Notes: generated by a model not told the origin, from the letters alone. 39,825 nt of DNA from an uncultured Oleiphilus sp. (GCA_913020495.1 CAJWBJ010000029.1:1-39825); one strand, 5' to 3'. Counted from the first letter of the stretch, positions 17,044 to 26,125 are shown. A program made the numbers and translations.

Positions 17044-17472
17044 ATGGCAAAACCAATTTCTCACGGTGATTATAAAGTTTTTTACCCTATCGTCACGCGC
17101 TGGATGGATAACGATACCTATGGTCATGTCAATAATGTCACTTACTACTCTTATTTTGACTCCGCCGTTAACCGTTTCTTAATTGAAGAAGGTGGCTTAG
17201 ACATTCAAAATGCCGCTATTGTCGGGTTCGTCGTTAGCTCAAATTGTAACTATCGTTCGCCAATCTCATACCCTGAAAATATCTCTGTAGGAATCCGAGT
17301 GAATCGACTTGGGAATAGCTCTGTCACTTATGGGGTAAGCATCTTTAAAGAAGACTGCAGTGAAGCCGCTGCATTTGGAGAGTTCACTCATGTTTTTGTT
17401 AGCCGGGCAGAAAATCAATCTGTCCCAATTCCTACTCCGATTCGACAAGCTCTGGAAAAACTTCTAATTTAG
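17044..17472 (+). CDS. Hotdog-fold acyl-CoA thioesterase
   Basis: A 142-residue protein of the 4-hydroxybenzoyl-CoA thioesterase/YbgC-like superfamily. The hallmark is TRWMDNDTYGHVNNVTYYSY near residues 18-37, containing the catalytic Asp in DxDxxGHVNN. NCNYRSPISYPENISV is the central strand pair. The likely role is hydrolysis of an acyl-CoA; the substrate cannot be told from sequence. AAGG lies nine bases before the ATG. Its stop codon overlaps the end of the convergent solute-binding gene by four bases, so neither gene has room for a private terminator. Confidence 0.9.
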   Translation: MAKPISHGDYKVFYPIVTRWMDNDTYGHVNNVTYYSYFDSAVNRFLIEEGGLDIQNAAIVGFVVSSNCNYRSPISYPENISVGIRVNRLGNSSVTYGVSIFKEDCSEAAAFGEFTHVFVSRAENQSVPIPTPIRQALEKLLI

Positions 17473-18254
17473 TCACAAGTGGCTGCGTAATTATTTTCAT
17501 ACTCCAATAATATTTTCTCGAAGGTGCCATTCTGCTTAATTTTATCCAAACCTTGGTTAAAGCGTTCTAAATGATTTTGACTACTTAGTCTTAACGTCCT
17601 AGGAGTCGGCTCACCTATTTTCTGAAATTTAAATCTGTTGACCAAATGCTTACCTCCACGAATAAGTTTGCTCGAAAAAATATTTCGATCAGAGATAGCA
17701 ATATCAATGCGCTTAAGAACCAGCATTTCTGCTTGCATTTCCTGATCAGAATCTTCGGTATAGTTTGGATTATGGTTTGCCATCAATTCAAACTCTGGAC
17801 CTAAAGTATTTTTTGCGGTTTTAAAGCCCCAGATCGTTTTATCTTCATAGTCTTTAATCGATGCGAGTATGAAATTTTGTTCCGCTAATGTGATCGCACA
17901 ATCGACATAGTCAATTGTCTTGTTAGAGGGGTAAAACTCTACATCCCGCTGATCATAGGCATAATTAGTCATATTTGAAACAATGCCCTCGATAAGCCCC
18001 TGTTCAAGCATATTTATCGCACGTTTATAATGCACATTATGTATCTTCCCTAAAGTCATACCCTCCGCTTTAAAAGCCTCATAAATGATATCTCTCTCAA
18101 TACCAGAGTTCATATCTTTACTTAAATAAGGTGGCATGGAATAGGTAAAAGCAATGGATATTGGCTGTTCTTTGATATATTCCCCATAAGAGGAGAAACT
18201 CACAATAAAAAGAACGAGCATCACGCTCAAGGGTAAATACATAGAAGTATTCAT
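17469..18254 (-). CDS. Periplasmic solute-binding-like protein, SBP family 3
   Basis: About 261 residues. A signal-peptide-like stretch (MYLPLSVMLVLFIVSFSSYG) is followed by a type II periplasmic-binding fold of the amino-acid-binding family 3 kind: ISIAFTYSMPPYLSKD, then GIERDIIYEAFKAEGM, INMLEQGLIEGIVSN, and a C-terminal LDKIKQNGTFEKILLEY. No permease or ATPase gene lies nearby, so it may be an orphan sensor or binding protein. The start is uncertain. I chose the ATG at 18254 because it places the hydrophobic stretch at the N-terminus; open extensions reach TTG at 18314, and none has a good ribosome site. Confidence 0.8.
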   Translation of the reverse strand: MNTSMYLPLSVMLVLFIVSFSSYGEYIKEQPISIAFTYSMPPYLSKDMNSGIERDIIYEAFKAEGMTLGKIHNVHYKRAINMLEQGLIEGIVSNMTNYAYDQRDVEFYPSNKTIDYVDCAITLAEQNFILASIKDYEDKTIWGFKTAKNTLGPEFELMANHNPNYTEDSDQEMQAEMLVLKRIDIAISDRNIFSSKLIRGGKHLVNRFKFQKIGEPTPRTLRLSSQNHLERFNQGLDKIKQNGTFEKILLEYENNYAATCD

Positions 18255-18452
18255 AAAATTTTGTACCGTATTATTCTCGGGCTCAACCATAAAAAACTCA
18301 ACAAACTTGTACAAAACATTTAGTTTCTATATTAGTCTAAAATCAAAAAAAAGCTCGAAGTGAACCTCTTTCGAGGCATCTTACCGCTTAAGATGCAAAC
18401 TCAAACACAAATCACTATTCCATCATCCTTGTAGTTAAGGTATAACGGCGAC

Positions 18453-19313
18453 ATGAAAATCCCAAAACGAATACAACCTTTAGTTGAAGACGGTTTAGTC
18501 GACGAAGTTATCAGCCGTTTAATGAGCGGCAAAGAAGCTGATGTTTATATTGTACGCTGCGGTTCTGAGATCCGCTGCGCAAAAGTATACAAAGAGGCGG
18601 CTAAACGAAGTTTCAAAAAAGCAGTGCAATATCAGGAAGGCCGAAAGGTTCGGAATACCCGCCGTGCCCGTGCAATGGAGAAAGGCTCTAAATTTGGCCG
18701 TAAGCAGCAAGAAGAGACCTGGCAAAATGCTGAAGTAGATGCACTCTATAAATTAGCCAATGCAGGCGTTCGTGTACCTGAACCTTTTGGCTGCTTTGAT
18801 GGCGTATTATTAATGGAGCTCATCACCGATGATGACGGTGATGTTGCTCCTCGCCTCAATGATGTCGCAATGTCAGTAGAACAAGCTATCGAAGATCACA
18901 CTTTGATGATGCAATATGTCATGCGAATGCTTTGCGTTGGCCTAATTCATGGAGACTTATCAGAATTCAATGTTCTGGTTGATGAATATGGCCCCGTCAT
19001 TATTGATTTGCCTCAAGCTGTTGATGCTGCCGCAAACAATCACGCTCAGTCCATGTTGGCACGTGATGTAAATAACATGACGACTTACTACTCCCAATTC
19101 GCCCCAGAATTAGCAAAAACCAAGTATGCGAAAGAAATGTGGGCATTGTTCGAGGAGGGTGATTTACACCCCGACCTTGAATTAACAGGATTGTTTGAAG
19201 AAAGTAATGAAGGTGCTGACGTTGACTCTGTCATCGATGAAATTAAAGCAGCATGGGAAGAAGAACAAGCACGCCAAAAGCGAATTAATGACGCTGACGA
19301 AACAGACGACTAA
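18453..19313 (+). CDS. RIO-family serine/threonine kinase
   Basis: A 286-residue atypical protein kinase of the RIO1-like group. It has the nucleotide loop SGKEADVY (25-32), the ATP lysine Lys44 in RCAKVY, the catalytic loop HGDLSEFN with Asp168 and Asn173, and the metal Asp185 in IIDLPQAVD. All catalytic residues look intact. In eukaryotes and archaea RIO kinases act in small ribosomal subunit maturation; the bacterial substrates are not established. The C-terminal tail is acidic. The ribosome site is weak. A strong terminator follows (19322-19357). Confidence 0.92.
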   Translation: MKIPKRIQPLVEDGLVDEVISRLMSGKEADVYIVRCGSEIRCAKVYKEAAKRSFKKAVQYQEGRKVRNTRRARAMEKGSKFGRKQQEETWQNAEVDALYKLANAGVRVPEPFGCFDGVLLMELITDDDGDVAPRLNDVAMSVEQAIEDHTLMMQYVMRMLCVGLIHGDLSEFNVLVDEYGPVIIDLPQAVDAAANNHAQSMLARDVNNMTTYYSQFAPELAKTKYAKEMWALFEEGDLHPDLELTGLFEESNEGADVDSVIDEIKAAWEEEQARQKRINDADETDD

Positions 19314-19321
19314 AAAACAGA

Positions 19322-19357
19322 AATAGCGCTGATAGACCAAATCCTATCTGCGCTATT
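19322..19357 (+). terminator. Strong hairpin after the RIO kinase gene
   Basis: AATAGCGCTGATAG and CTATCTGCGCTATT pair over 14 positions with one mismatch around an 8-base loop, starting 8 bases after the stop codon. It is followed by ATTTCC. It could also serve the convergent membrane-protein gene ending at 19399. Confidence 0.75.
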
Positions 19358-19398
19358 ATTTCCTCAGTTCAATTTTTATCATCAATTTGATGACCCAT

Positions 19399-19938
19399 TT
19401 AGGGTTCAACAGTTTGTAGTTTAAAGTCCTCTGAAGCAAACGGGTTGGTAAATACCGAGCTTTTTCCTTGAACGATCGCCTCAGGGTGGCGTATAGCCAT
19501 TACACACCGAATCAACTCCTCATGTTGTTTATGTACATCAACCATAATCAAATACTGTCCTTGTGAGATCTGTTCATGAAAGCTTTGAATTTTATAATTT
19601 TCCTGAGAAATCCCACCTACAAAACCTGCCCAAGAGCCAAACAAGACACAAAAGAATGTTATTGCAAGCCATACGTTAAATGTAAAAGTCTCTATGTATG
19701 CCAAGGGCATCGTAAATAGAATTCCAAGAATTCCACCAGCAATCAAACCTCTCTCTACAAACCTGACGACATCAGTTCGATAGAGCAGTGAGGCAGAATG
19801 TAAATGGTGGGAGTAGAGTCCAGCTTCATCTCTGCTAACGATATGGAAATTCCAATCAGTGATACCTTTTTCATGCAGGTCATTAGACACCTGCTCAGCG
19901 CTATCAATGGAAGGGCTTAGATAATATAAACGTTTCAT
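19399..19938 (-). CDS. Small membrane protein, DUF1269-like
   Basis: A 179-residue protein. A soluble N-terminal part (MKRLYYLSPSIDSAEQVSNDL, then HIVSRDEAGL) is followed by two membrane segments (about 66-85 and 90-112) and a C-terminal half with YLIMVDVHK and IRHPEA. The order of an alpha/beta region, a glycine-containing hairpin of two membrane spans and another soluble part is like the DUF1269/general-stress families, whose function is unknown. It is convergent with the RIO kinase gene and divergent from putA. GGGGTGT lies six bases before the ATG. The 225 bases before putA hold no other gene. Confidence 0.75.
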   Translation of the reverse strand: MKRLYYLSPSIDSAEQVSNDLHEKGITDWNFHIVSRDEAGLYSHHLHSASLLYRTDVVRFVERGLIAGGILGILFTMPLAYIETFTFNVWLAITFFCVLFGSWAGFVGGISQENYKIQSFHEQISQGQYLIMVDVHKQHEELIRCVMAIRHPEAIVQGKSSVFTNPFASEDFKLQTVEP

Positions 19939-20163
19939 ATGACACCCCGAATACTAATTTGAAAAATTCAAAAACGGATTGTTTATAAACCTACTAACTT
20001 TTAAGAAATGTATTCAACAATTTCATTATACGCCTAACATTTTATTATGAAGCCCTATTAATAGATCTCTTTGTACTATCCACATTGGTATTAGACCCTA
20101 GCGTAGTAATGCATCACGAGACATAAACTATACTAGTGAGACAAGCTTGGTAGAGGTGATCTC

Positions 20164-23100
20164 ATGAGTCTTCAACAGTTAATCAACGACATCGGTCAGC
20201 ACTACTGTATTAATGAGCACGAACTCATTGAAAAACTTCGAACCTCTCTTCAGCGGTCTGAAGGCGATTTACAAGGCATCACTACCTTCGCCGCTAAAAT
20301 AAGCCGACTAGCACTTAAACAAGAAGATACAAGCGACACCTTACAAGCACTATTGCAGGAGTATCAGCTTTCATCCGACGAGGGTTTGGCGCTCATGGTA
20401 CTGACAGAAGCGCTGCTCCGAATTCCTGATCAAGCTGTTGCTTCGCAATTAATTGCTGACCGAACCCGCCCACTAAATTGGAGCGACCACCTACGCCCCG
20501 AAAGTCCTTTTATGCTCAATGCTTCCACATTGATGCTGATGTTAACCGGAAAAGTACTCAGCACCAGTTCAGAGCGCCCCATTGAAGGTCACATCCATCA
20601 CTTACTTCGACGAACATCCCAGCCATTTATTCACGCGGCAATGAAGAAAGTGATTCAAATTTTATCAAAGCAATTTGTTTTTTCACAAAGCATTGAACAA
20701 GCACTGGAACAGACATCTCAGAACGCCAATCCAAATGACTGCTTTTCACTCGATATGCTAGGGGAAGCAGCGCTTAGCCGAATCGATGCACAAAATTATT
20801 ATCGAAAGTATCATTATGCAATGGATGAAATTATCCTCAGAAAACGGCAAGAGCAGGTCTCTATCTCAATCAAGCTATCAGCCCTTCATCCTCGTTACGA
20901 ATACAGGCACGCATCCAGCAGCATAAAAGATATTGTTCAGACTCTCACGCCACTCATGATACATGCGAATGAGCATAATATTGACTTAACCATTGACGCT
21001 GAAGAAGCAGATAGACAGGCGCTGGGGCTGAAGGTATTTTCTCAACTTTTCACCCTTCCATCTTGTGGAAAAACGACGCATCTTGGTTTGGCCGTTCAAG
21101 CCTATAGCACCCGTTCATTGCCTCTGCTAAAGTATTTAAAACACCTTTCAGAGTGCAGCGGTCGAAAAATTTCAGTACGTTTAGTAAAAGGCGCCTATTG
21201 GGATAGTGAAATAAAACAAGCCCAAGCAGAGGGCTTAAGCTACTACCCCGTATTCACGCGTAAAAATCATACTGAAATATCCTACCTCGCCTGTGCTGAC
21301 TTCCTTTTAGATAACAGGCACTGTTTTTACCCTCAATTTGCGACACATAATGCCGTCACTATTTGCGATATCATCGCGCGCGTAAAACCAGATGAGTCAT
21401 ACGAGTTTCAGCGCCTTCATGGTATGGGAGCACCAATATATACCGCATTGAGAAAGCATTACCCCAAGCTCAGAGTCAGAATTTATGGGCCTGTTGGTGA
21501 GCATAAAGAATTACTCCCCTACCTGGTTCGCCGTGTATTAGAAAATGGTGCGAACAACTCATTTCTTAAACAGCTACTCGAACCAAGTACTCAAATAGAC
21601 CAGTTATGTCAACACCCTCTATCTACCAACACCCATGAACAGGAACTTCTACTACCTGATGATATTTACCTGCCTGCTCGCTGCAACTCAAAAGGCATTA
21701 ACCTAGCAAATGAAACAGAACGGGAAAAATTGCTGAATGAACTGGAACAGCTAAAAAACCATATTTGGCAAAGTGATGTCATCGTCAATGAAAAATATCA
21801 TCACACTGAAATAGTCGATATTTTAAGTCCCTACGATGGGCACTTTGTCGGTACATGCCACTCTGTCGACCAAGTAACCGCTATGGAAGCACTTACAAAA
21901 GCACAAGAATATTTCGGCATATGGAGGCATACAGACGCACAAGAACGATCTGAAATATTAAGACGTTACGCTAACAAACTTGAGGGTCACCAAACTGAGA
22001 TCATATCGCTATTGATCAGAGAATCAGGAAAAACAATTCCGGATGCACTAAATGAACTTAGAGAAACCATTGATTTTGCCATCTACTATGCGAACACAGG
22101 CCAGTCTTTGTTTTCTAAACCGTCCAATTTACCCAGTTTAACAGGCGAACAAAATACCCTCGAACTCAGAGGGCGCGGCGTTTTCCTTTGCATCAGCCCC
22201 TGGAACTTCCCACTTGCCATATTTAGTGGCCAAGTCTGTGCGGCATTAATGGCTGGTAACACTGTACTCGCCAAACCTGCCGAATTAACCCCCTTGATCG
22301 CCCGTTTCGCCATTAAATTATTATTTGAAGCTGGCATCCCTGAGCAGGCACTACATTTTATACCCGGTTCCGGTGAAGAGATCTGCCCTGGGCTATGTCT
22401 TGATAAAAAACTCGCCGGAGTCGCTTTTACAGGTTCGACACAAACAGCACAGAATATTAATCGCACCCTTGCTGATAGAAAGCATGGCATCATTCCATTT
22501 ATCGCAGAGACAGGAGGACAAAATGCAATGATTGTCGACAGCTCTGCTTTGCCAGAGCAAGTTGTCAAAGATGTTCTTCAGTCTGCATTTCATTCTGCCG
22601 GTCAACGCTGTTCTGCACTACGGGTATTATACTTGCAAAAAGAAACCGCCCAACCCGTTATCTCATTATTGAAAGGCGCCATGGCCGAGCTAACGGTTGG
22701 TGACCCATCAAGACTTGACTCAGACATCGGGCCAATCATTTCTATTGAAGCAAGGCACTCACTTGACCAGCATATTCAAGCTATGAAACAGTCTCACAAA
22801 CTCATTTACGCCTGTGACTTAAATTCTGAAACAAACCCCTGCAACCTCATCACCCCGCATGCCTTCGAAATTAATAACATCAATGAATTGAAATCAGAAC
22901 ATTTTGGACCTGTACTTCATATTATCACTTACGACTACAAAGCGGTTGATCAGGTTATTCAAGATATCAATCACTACGGTTATGGTCTGACTTGCGGCAT
23001 TCATAGCCGAAATGAGCAATGGGCAAAATCTATCGCCAAACAACTTAACATCGGCAATATCTATATCAACCGTAACATAGTTGGTGCAGTTGTGGGTTCT

Positions 23101-23241
23101 CAACCTTTTGGTGGGCAAGGTTTATCAGGAACGGGGCCAAAAGCTGGCGGCCCTAATTACCTACAACGCTTTATGACCGAGATATGCATTAGCAATAACG
23201 TGTCTGCAATTGGCGGAAATGTAGAGTTGCTAACCAAGTGA
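20164..23241 (+). CDS. putA: Bifunctional proline dehydrogenase/P5C dehydrogenase PutA
   Basis: Peripheral membrane flavoenzyme oxidising proline to glutamate in two linked steps (FAD, then NAD+). It has 1025 residues, the short form: there is no N-terminal ribbon-helix-helix DNA-binding domain and no long C-terminal extension, so it should not repress its own gene. The PRODH barrel occupies about 200-450 (SISIKLSALHPRYE, RLVKGAYWDSEIKQAQ, QRLHGMGAP, GANNSFL). The P5CDH half occupies about 540-1010: ISPWNFPLAIF, Glu782 in AETGGQN, and catalytic Cys816 in SAGQRCSALR. GAGGTGA lies seven bases before the ATG. No putP transporter is adjacent. Confidence 0.98.
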   Translation: MSLQQLINDIGQHYCINEHELIEKLRTSLQRSEGDLQGITTFAAKISRLALKQEDTSDTLQALLQEYQLSSDEGLALMVLTEALLRIPDQAVASQLIADRTRPLNWSDHLRPESPFMLNASTLMLMLTGKVLSTSSERPIEGHIHHLLRRTSQPFIHAAMKKVIQILSKQFVFSQSIEQALEQTSQNANPNDCFSLDMLGEAALSRIDAQNYYRKYHYAMDEIILRKRQEQVSISIKLSALHPRYEYRHASSSIKDIVQTLTPLMIHANEHNIDLTIDAEEADRQALGLKVFSQLFTLPSCGKTTHLGLAVQAYSTRSLPLLKYLKHLSECSGRKISVRLVKGAYWDSEIKQAQAEGLSYYPVFTRKNHTEISYLACADFLLDNRHCFYPQFATHNAVTICDIIARVKPDESYEFQRLHGMGAPIYTALRKHYPKLRVRIYGPVGEHKELLPYLVRRVLENGANNSFLKQLLEPSTQIDQLCQHPLSTNTHEQELLLPDDIYLPARCNSKGINLANETEREKLLNELEQLKNHIWQSDVIVNEKYHHTEIVDILSPYDGHFVGTCHSVDQVTAMEALTKAQEYFGIWRHTDAQERSEILRRYANKLEGHQTEIISLLIRESGKTIPDALNELRETIDFAIYYANTGQSLFSKPSNLPSLTGEQNTLELRGRGVFLCISPWNFPLAIFSGQVCAALMAGNTVLAKPAELTPLIARFAIKLLFEAGIPEQALHFIPGSGEEICPGLCLDKKLAGVAFTGSTQTAQNINRTLADRKHGIIPFIAETGGQNAMIVDSSALPEQVVKDVLQSAFHSAGQRCSALRVLYLQKETAQPVISLLKGAMAELTVGDPSRLDSDIGPIISIEARHSLDQHIQAMKQSHKLIYACDLNSETNPCNLITPHAFEINNINELKSEHFGPVLHIITYDYKAVDQVIQDINHYGYGLTCGIHSRNEQWAKSIAKQLNIGNIYINRNIVGAVVGSQPFGGQGLSGTGPKAGGPNYLQRFMTEICISNNVSAIGGNVELLTK

Positions 23242-23326
23242 AAGTTTTCATTAGCGCCTATGTTTCCTAAAGAGCTATTCTTAATCGAAATAGAGATTTT
23301 AAAACATATTCTTTTACAACGAGTTT

Positions 23327-24373
23327 TTAAACCACTATATCAATATGTTGAATGAGCCCTGGGGTGAAATCATCTTGCAGAAATAAGCCGTTTTTTCTGA
23401 CAATACCAGTGATTTCGTCATTTCCATCGAGCACGTTGAACGAAGCATCTAAGTTTGCCAGAAATATCGCCCCCACACGTCGCTCTGTCAGGCTAATCAA
23501 TTGCATTCCCCCTTGAGCATCTAGATTTGACAATCGAAGTTTGGGAAAAACTGAATCCGACTCATCAATAACCCCGTCTTGATTTTCGTCATAATGCGCG
23601 AGCTCAGCAAAACCATTTCCTGATAGCGCTCCAAATAACTCATTCCCATCATCAATTTGACCATTCCCGTTTTTATCTAACGCTAGAAAAGCACTTGCAC
23701 CTGAGGCATAAGACATTGAATCTATCTCGCCATCTGCATTTAAATCAAAGTCCACTTTTTTCTGGCTAAGTTCAACGTTTGATCCACTAAAAGTAAGTAC
23801 TAAAGGGTCTACAAGCTCACCATTAATGAGCATTTGGCTTTGTGTACTTATATTCCGGGTTTTGAACAAAGTCGAGTCAAAGCTCAAATCAATGGTGCTG
23901 CCATCCTCAAGTTGAAGCTTGGCAGAAGCCTGAAGTAATTGAGTTGTTTGGGTGCTGATTTGTGTTGTTCTTTCAGAAACAAATGGTTGAGGCTCATCTA
24001 TTCCAAATGAGCGCCGCTCTGCATGACTATGAGAAAATGCCATCGCCATTGAAATAGTCTTACTCTGCTGCTGTGAATTCTGCTGATTCTGCATAACCTG
24101 ATGATGCGGTATTTTCTTTCCCCACATGGCTTCAAACAAAAGCCGAATAAAGCGCAGTTCACTATCCTCGCTCAGTAAACTTTCTGGCGCAGCCTGCTCT
24201 AATTCAGGATATTTAGAAGAAAGCTGATTTAATGGTGTGACAAGACCAGTAGTCGATTGCTCAGATACTACGTCCTTTGACTCAGATCTATCAATTTGTC
24301 TTTCTTCGGTCTTCGTTACCGAAGTTTGCCTGCTAAATAAACTTAGATTGAGGTCATGGTTTGTAATGATCAT
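23327..24373 (-). CDS. EF-hand-like calcium-binding protein, unknown function
   Basis: A 348-residue protein with no signal peptide or membrane span. The N-terminal 150 residues are polar and Gln/Ser-rich and look disordered. The C-terminal half carries three Asp-rich loops of the calcium-binding type: DLNADGEID (210-218), DKNGNGQIDDG (233-243, followed by NELFG) and DENQDGVIDESD (262-273). The string KNGNGQIDDGNELFG is common in large calcium-binding and RTX-like secreted proteins of marine gammaproteobacteria, but here it stands in a short protein of unknown role. GGAG lies ten bases before the ATG. It is convergent with putA. Confidence 0.8.
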   Translation of the reverse strand: MIITNHDLNLSLFSRQTSVTKTEERQIDRSESKDVVSEQSTTGLVTPLNQLSSKYPELEQAAPESLLSEDSELRFIRLLFEAMWGKKIPHHQVMQNQQNSQQQSKTISMAMAFSHSHAERRSFGIDEPQPFVSERTTQISTQTTQLLQASAKLQLEDGSTIDLSFDSTLFKTRNISTQSQMLINGELVDPLVLTFSGSNVELSQKKVDFDLNADGEIDSMSYASGASAFLALDKNGNGQIDDGNELFGALSGNGFAELAHYDENQDGVIDESDSVFPKLRLSNLDAQGGMQLISLTERRVGAIFLANLDASFNVLDGNDEITGIVRKNGLFLQDDFTPGLIQHIDIVV

Positions 24374-24602
24374 ATTGACTTCACTCCCATATATAAAAAT
24401 TAACGGCCTCCAAAAAATATCTTTAAGAACCTTTTGCGATTACTAACATCGACAAAAGACCAATTAAGTAAAACGTAATTTGGAATACTGTTTTCCGGCA
24501 TTGCCACCACCACTATCTTCATGTTCAACTTCAGTTTGAAGTAATTTGAGGTCACACTAACAACCAAACATTCAAAAGAAAAAACACAAAGGAAGAGAAT
24601 TC

Positions 24603-24968
24603 ATGATTGGATACGTCACTCTAGGAACAAACAACTTTGATGCTGCGGCTAAATTCTACGATGAGCTTTTAGGTGAAATAGGTGCAAAGCGATTTATGGA
24701 TATGGGGACCTTTATTGCCTGGAGCACTTCTCCAGGAAAGCCTTCTTTAGCCATTACCAAACCTTTCAATAAGGAACAAGCTACAGTCGGTAACGGCACA
24801 ATGGTGGCTTTGTTTGTTGACTCACAAGATAAAGTGAACGCCATTTATGAAAAAGCGATTACGCTTGGCGGCACTGATGAAGGTAAACCTGGCTTACGCG
24901 GCGGATCATTTTATGCCGGGTACTTTCGTGACTTAGATGGCAATAAACTCAACATATTCACCATGTAA
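24603..24968 (+). CDS. VOC-family (glyoxalase/bleomycin-resistance fold) protein
   Basis: A 121-residue single vicinal-oxygen-chelate domain: MIGYVTLGTNNFDAAAKFYD at the start, a middle VALFVDSQDKVNAIYEKAI, and the closing FRDLDGNKLNIF typical of the family. Members range from metalloenzymes to binding proteins, so the substrate is not assignable. AAAGGAAGAG precedes the ATG with good spacing. A terminator hairpin follows 11 bases after the stop. Confidence 0.92.
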   Translation: MIGYVTLGTNNFDAAAKFYDELLGEIGAKRFMDMGTFIAWSTSPGKPSLAITKPFNKEQATVGNGTMVALFVDSQDKVNAIYEKAITLGGTDEGKPGLRGGSFYAGYFRDLDGNKLNIFTM

Positions 24969-24979
24969 TGAACGCTTAC

Positions 24980-25005
24980 ACAGTCTCCTAAAGCAAGGAG
25001 GCTGT
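24980..25005 (+). terminator. Terminator after the VOC gene
   Basis: ACAGTCTCCT and AGGAGGCTGT form a 10-bp stem (one G-U pair) with a 6-base loop, followed by AAAACGACTTTTT. The next 278 bases up to the 109-residue gene are AT-rich and hold no open gene; the promoter of that gene must lie there, but I see no convincing match to consensus. Confidence 0.75.
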
Positions 25006-25283
25006 AAAACGACTTTTTCAATAGAATATATTCCCATATCAAAGCCTTATTAATAGAACCTTTATTGATATCACTCCAAGTTTTCTTCGTTCTATCTCAG
25101 CCAAAAAATCAAGTAATTCTTTGAAATAGATAATTTTTTTAAATAGAACAGTCCTCCCTCCTGTTTTATTGTAAACCTGTCTCACCAACAGAGTCCGGAT
25201 AAAACCCCTTTACGAATATTTATTTTGAGGCTATATATAAAAGTGTTAATCCCACAGAATTAAATGAGGATTGAGGAAATATT

Positions 25284-25613
25284 ATGAAAAGCAAAATCTC
25301 CCAGCATATTGAAAAACTATACACTGAAAAACATTCAGATAACGCTCATTGTGATATTAGCAGTTCCCGAATTCAAATGGTGAAGACTCCAATACCTACG
25401 GAGTTATTCCATGAATTGGAAACACTTGCATCAGAATATAATCGCGATTTGCAATGTTTGGCAGGTGACTTTTTAACCCTCGCGCTTGAAGAAGCTCTTG
25501 CAAGTATTCCCAGGAAAGAGAAAGAGCACTTATATCTTGTCCGACAACAACATGAACATGATGAAGCTGAGCACCATAAAGAGCTATGTCAGTTTAATGC
25601 CGGAGGAACATAA
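25284..25613 (+). CDS. Putative ribbon-helix-helix-like small protein
   Basis: A 109-residue protein of no family I can name. The centre (about residues 30-75: IQMVKTPIPTELFHELETL, a turn, then helical LAGDFLTLALEEALASI) has the strand-helix-helix pattern and spacing of ribbon-helix-helix proteins, suggesting possible DNA binding. The N-terminus is polar. The C-terminus is a His/Glu-rich helix with repeated HEHDEAEHH, which could bind metal. The ATG has GAGG eight bases upstream, and the gene stands alone between two intergenic regions. The assignment is an inference from the pattern only. Confidence 0.65.
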   Translation: MKSKISQHIEKLYTEKHSDNAHCDISSSRIQMVKTPIPTELFHELETLASEYNRDLQCLAGDFLTLALEEALASIPRKEKEHLYLVRQQHEHDEAEHHKELCQFNAGGT

Positions 25614-25654
25614 ATAAAGCGTTTTGTACACCAGCGGTTTGACAAAACAACAAA

Positions 25655-25686
25655 GTCATTCCGGTGTGCTTTTCAGCCGGAATGAC
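25655..25686. repeat. CATTCCGG palindromic repeat, single copy
   Basis: GTCATTCCGG and CCGGAATGAC form a perfect 10-bp inverted repeat around a 12-base centre. It lies 41 bases after the 109-residue gene. The same half-sequence occurs at 611-645, 32392-32493 and 34951-34970. Confidence 0.8.
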
Positions 25687-25857
25687 AGGGGTTGTGTCCA
25701 GCAAGCTCTCAATATATATTTCTGAGCGTTTAAACTTCAAGATACTCTTAAACACTCAAAATTATATTAGTCATTTTTATTAATTAATTTCGCAGCCTGG
25801 AATAATAATATTTACAGGTTCTAAATTAATAGCATCACATTTGTCAGGGATGTCTAT

Positions 25858-26046
25858 ATGATTTTTAATAAACAAGCTGCACCACCTGTTATCACAAAGG
25901 AAAGCTCTATTTTTGAAGATCGTCGCATCATGTCTCCATTGAAATACAGGCATGAAACAGAAATAGTGCAGGATCGAAGAAAGCACCAATTTAACACCAG
26001 CGAAGACTGGTACCTTAGAGCATCATGCCTCTTAATCGAAAAGTAA
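25858..26046 (+). CDS. Possible 62-residue small protein
   Basis: No recognised family. The reading frame has an ATG with AGGGA about seven bases upstream, and a strong hairpin starts four bases after its TAA stop; this is why I include it. The protein is polar and basic, with two EDRR/QDRR-type motifs (FEDRRIM and VQDRRKH), and has no signal peptide or membrane segment. It is short enough to be chance in AT-rich sequence, and competing frames are open on the other strand but lack ribosome sites. Confidence 0.45.
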   Translation: MIFNKQAAPPVITKESSIFEDRRIMSPLKYRHETEIVQDRRKHQFNTSEDWYLRASCLLIEK

Positions 26047-26049
26047 AAC

Positions 26050-26075
26050 ATAAGCAGTCTAATAAGGCTGCTTAT
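26050..26075 (+). terminator. Hairpin after the 62-residue frame, before ornithine cyclodeaminase
   Basis: ATAAGCAGTCT and AGGCTGCTTAT form an 11-bp stem (one G-U pair) with a 4-base loop. No clear T-run follows, so it may be a terminator for the small gene upstream or an attenuation-type hairpin for the gene starting at 26126. Confidence 0.65.
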
Positions 26076-26125
26076 TAAGCCTGTCTCAAAGCCCCTAGTA
26101 TATTGATAAATAAGGGAGGTTTACG

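Noticed and set aside
25780-26051. Two minus-strand frames of 65-69 residues opposite the 62-residue frame
   Set aside because: Neither has a ribosome site or a hairpin at its end, and their composition looks like the complement of the plus-strand frame.
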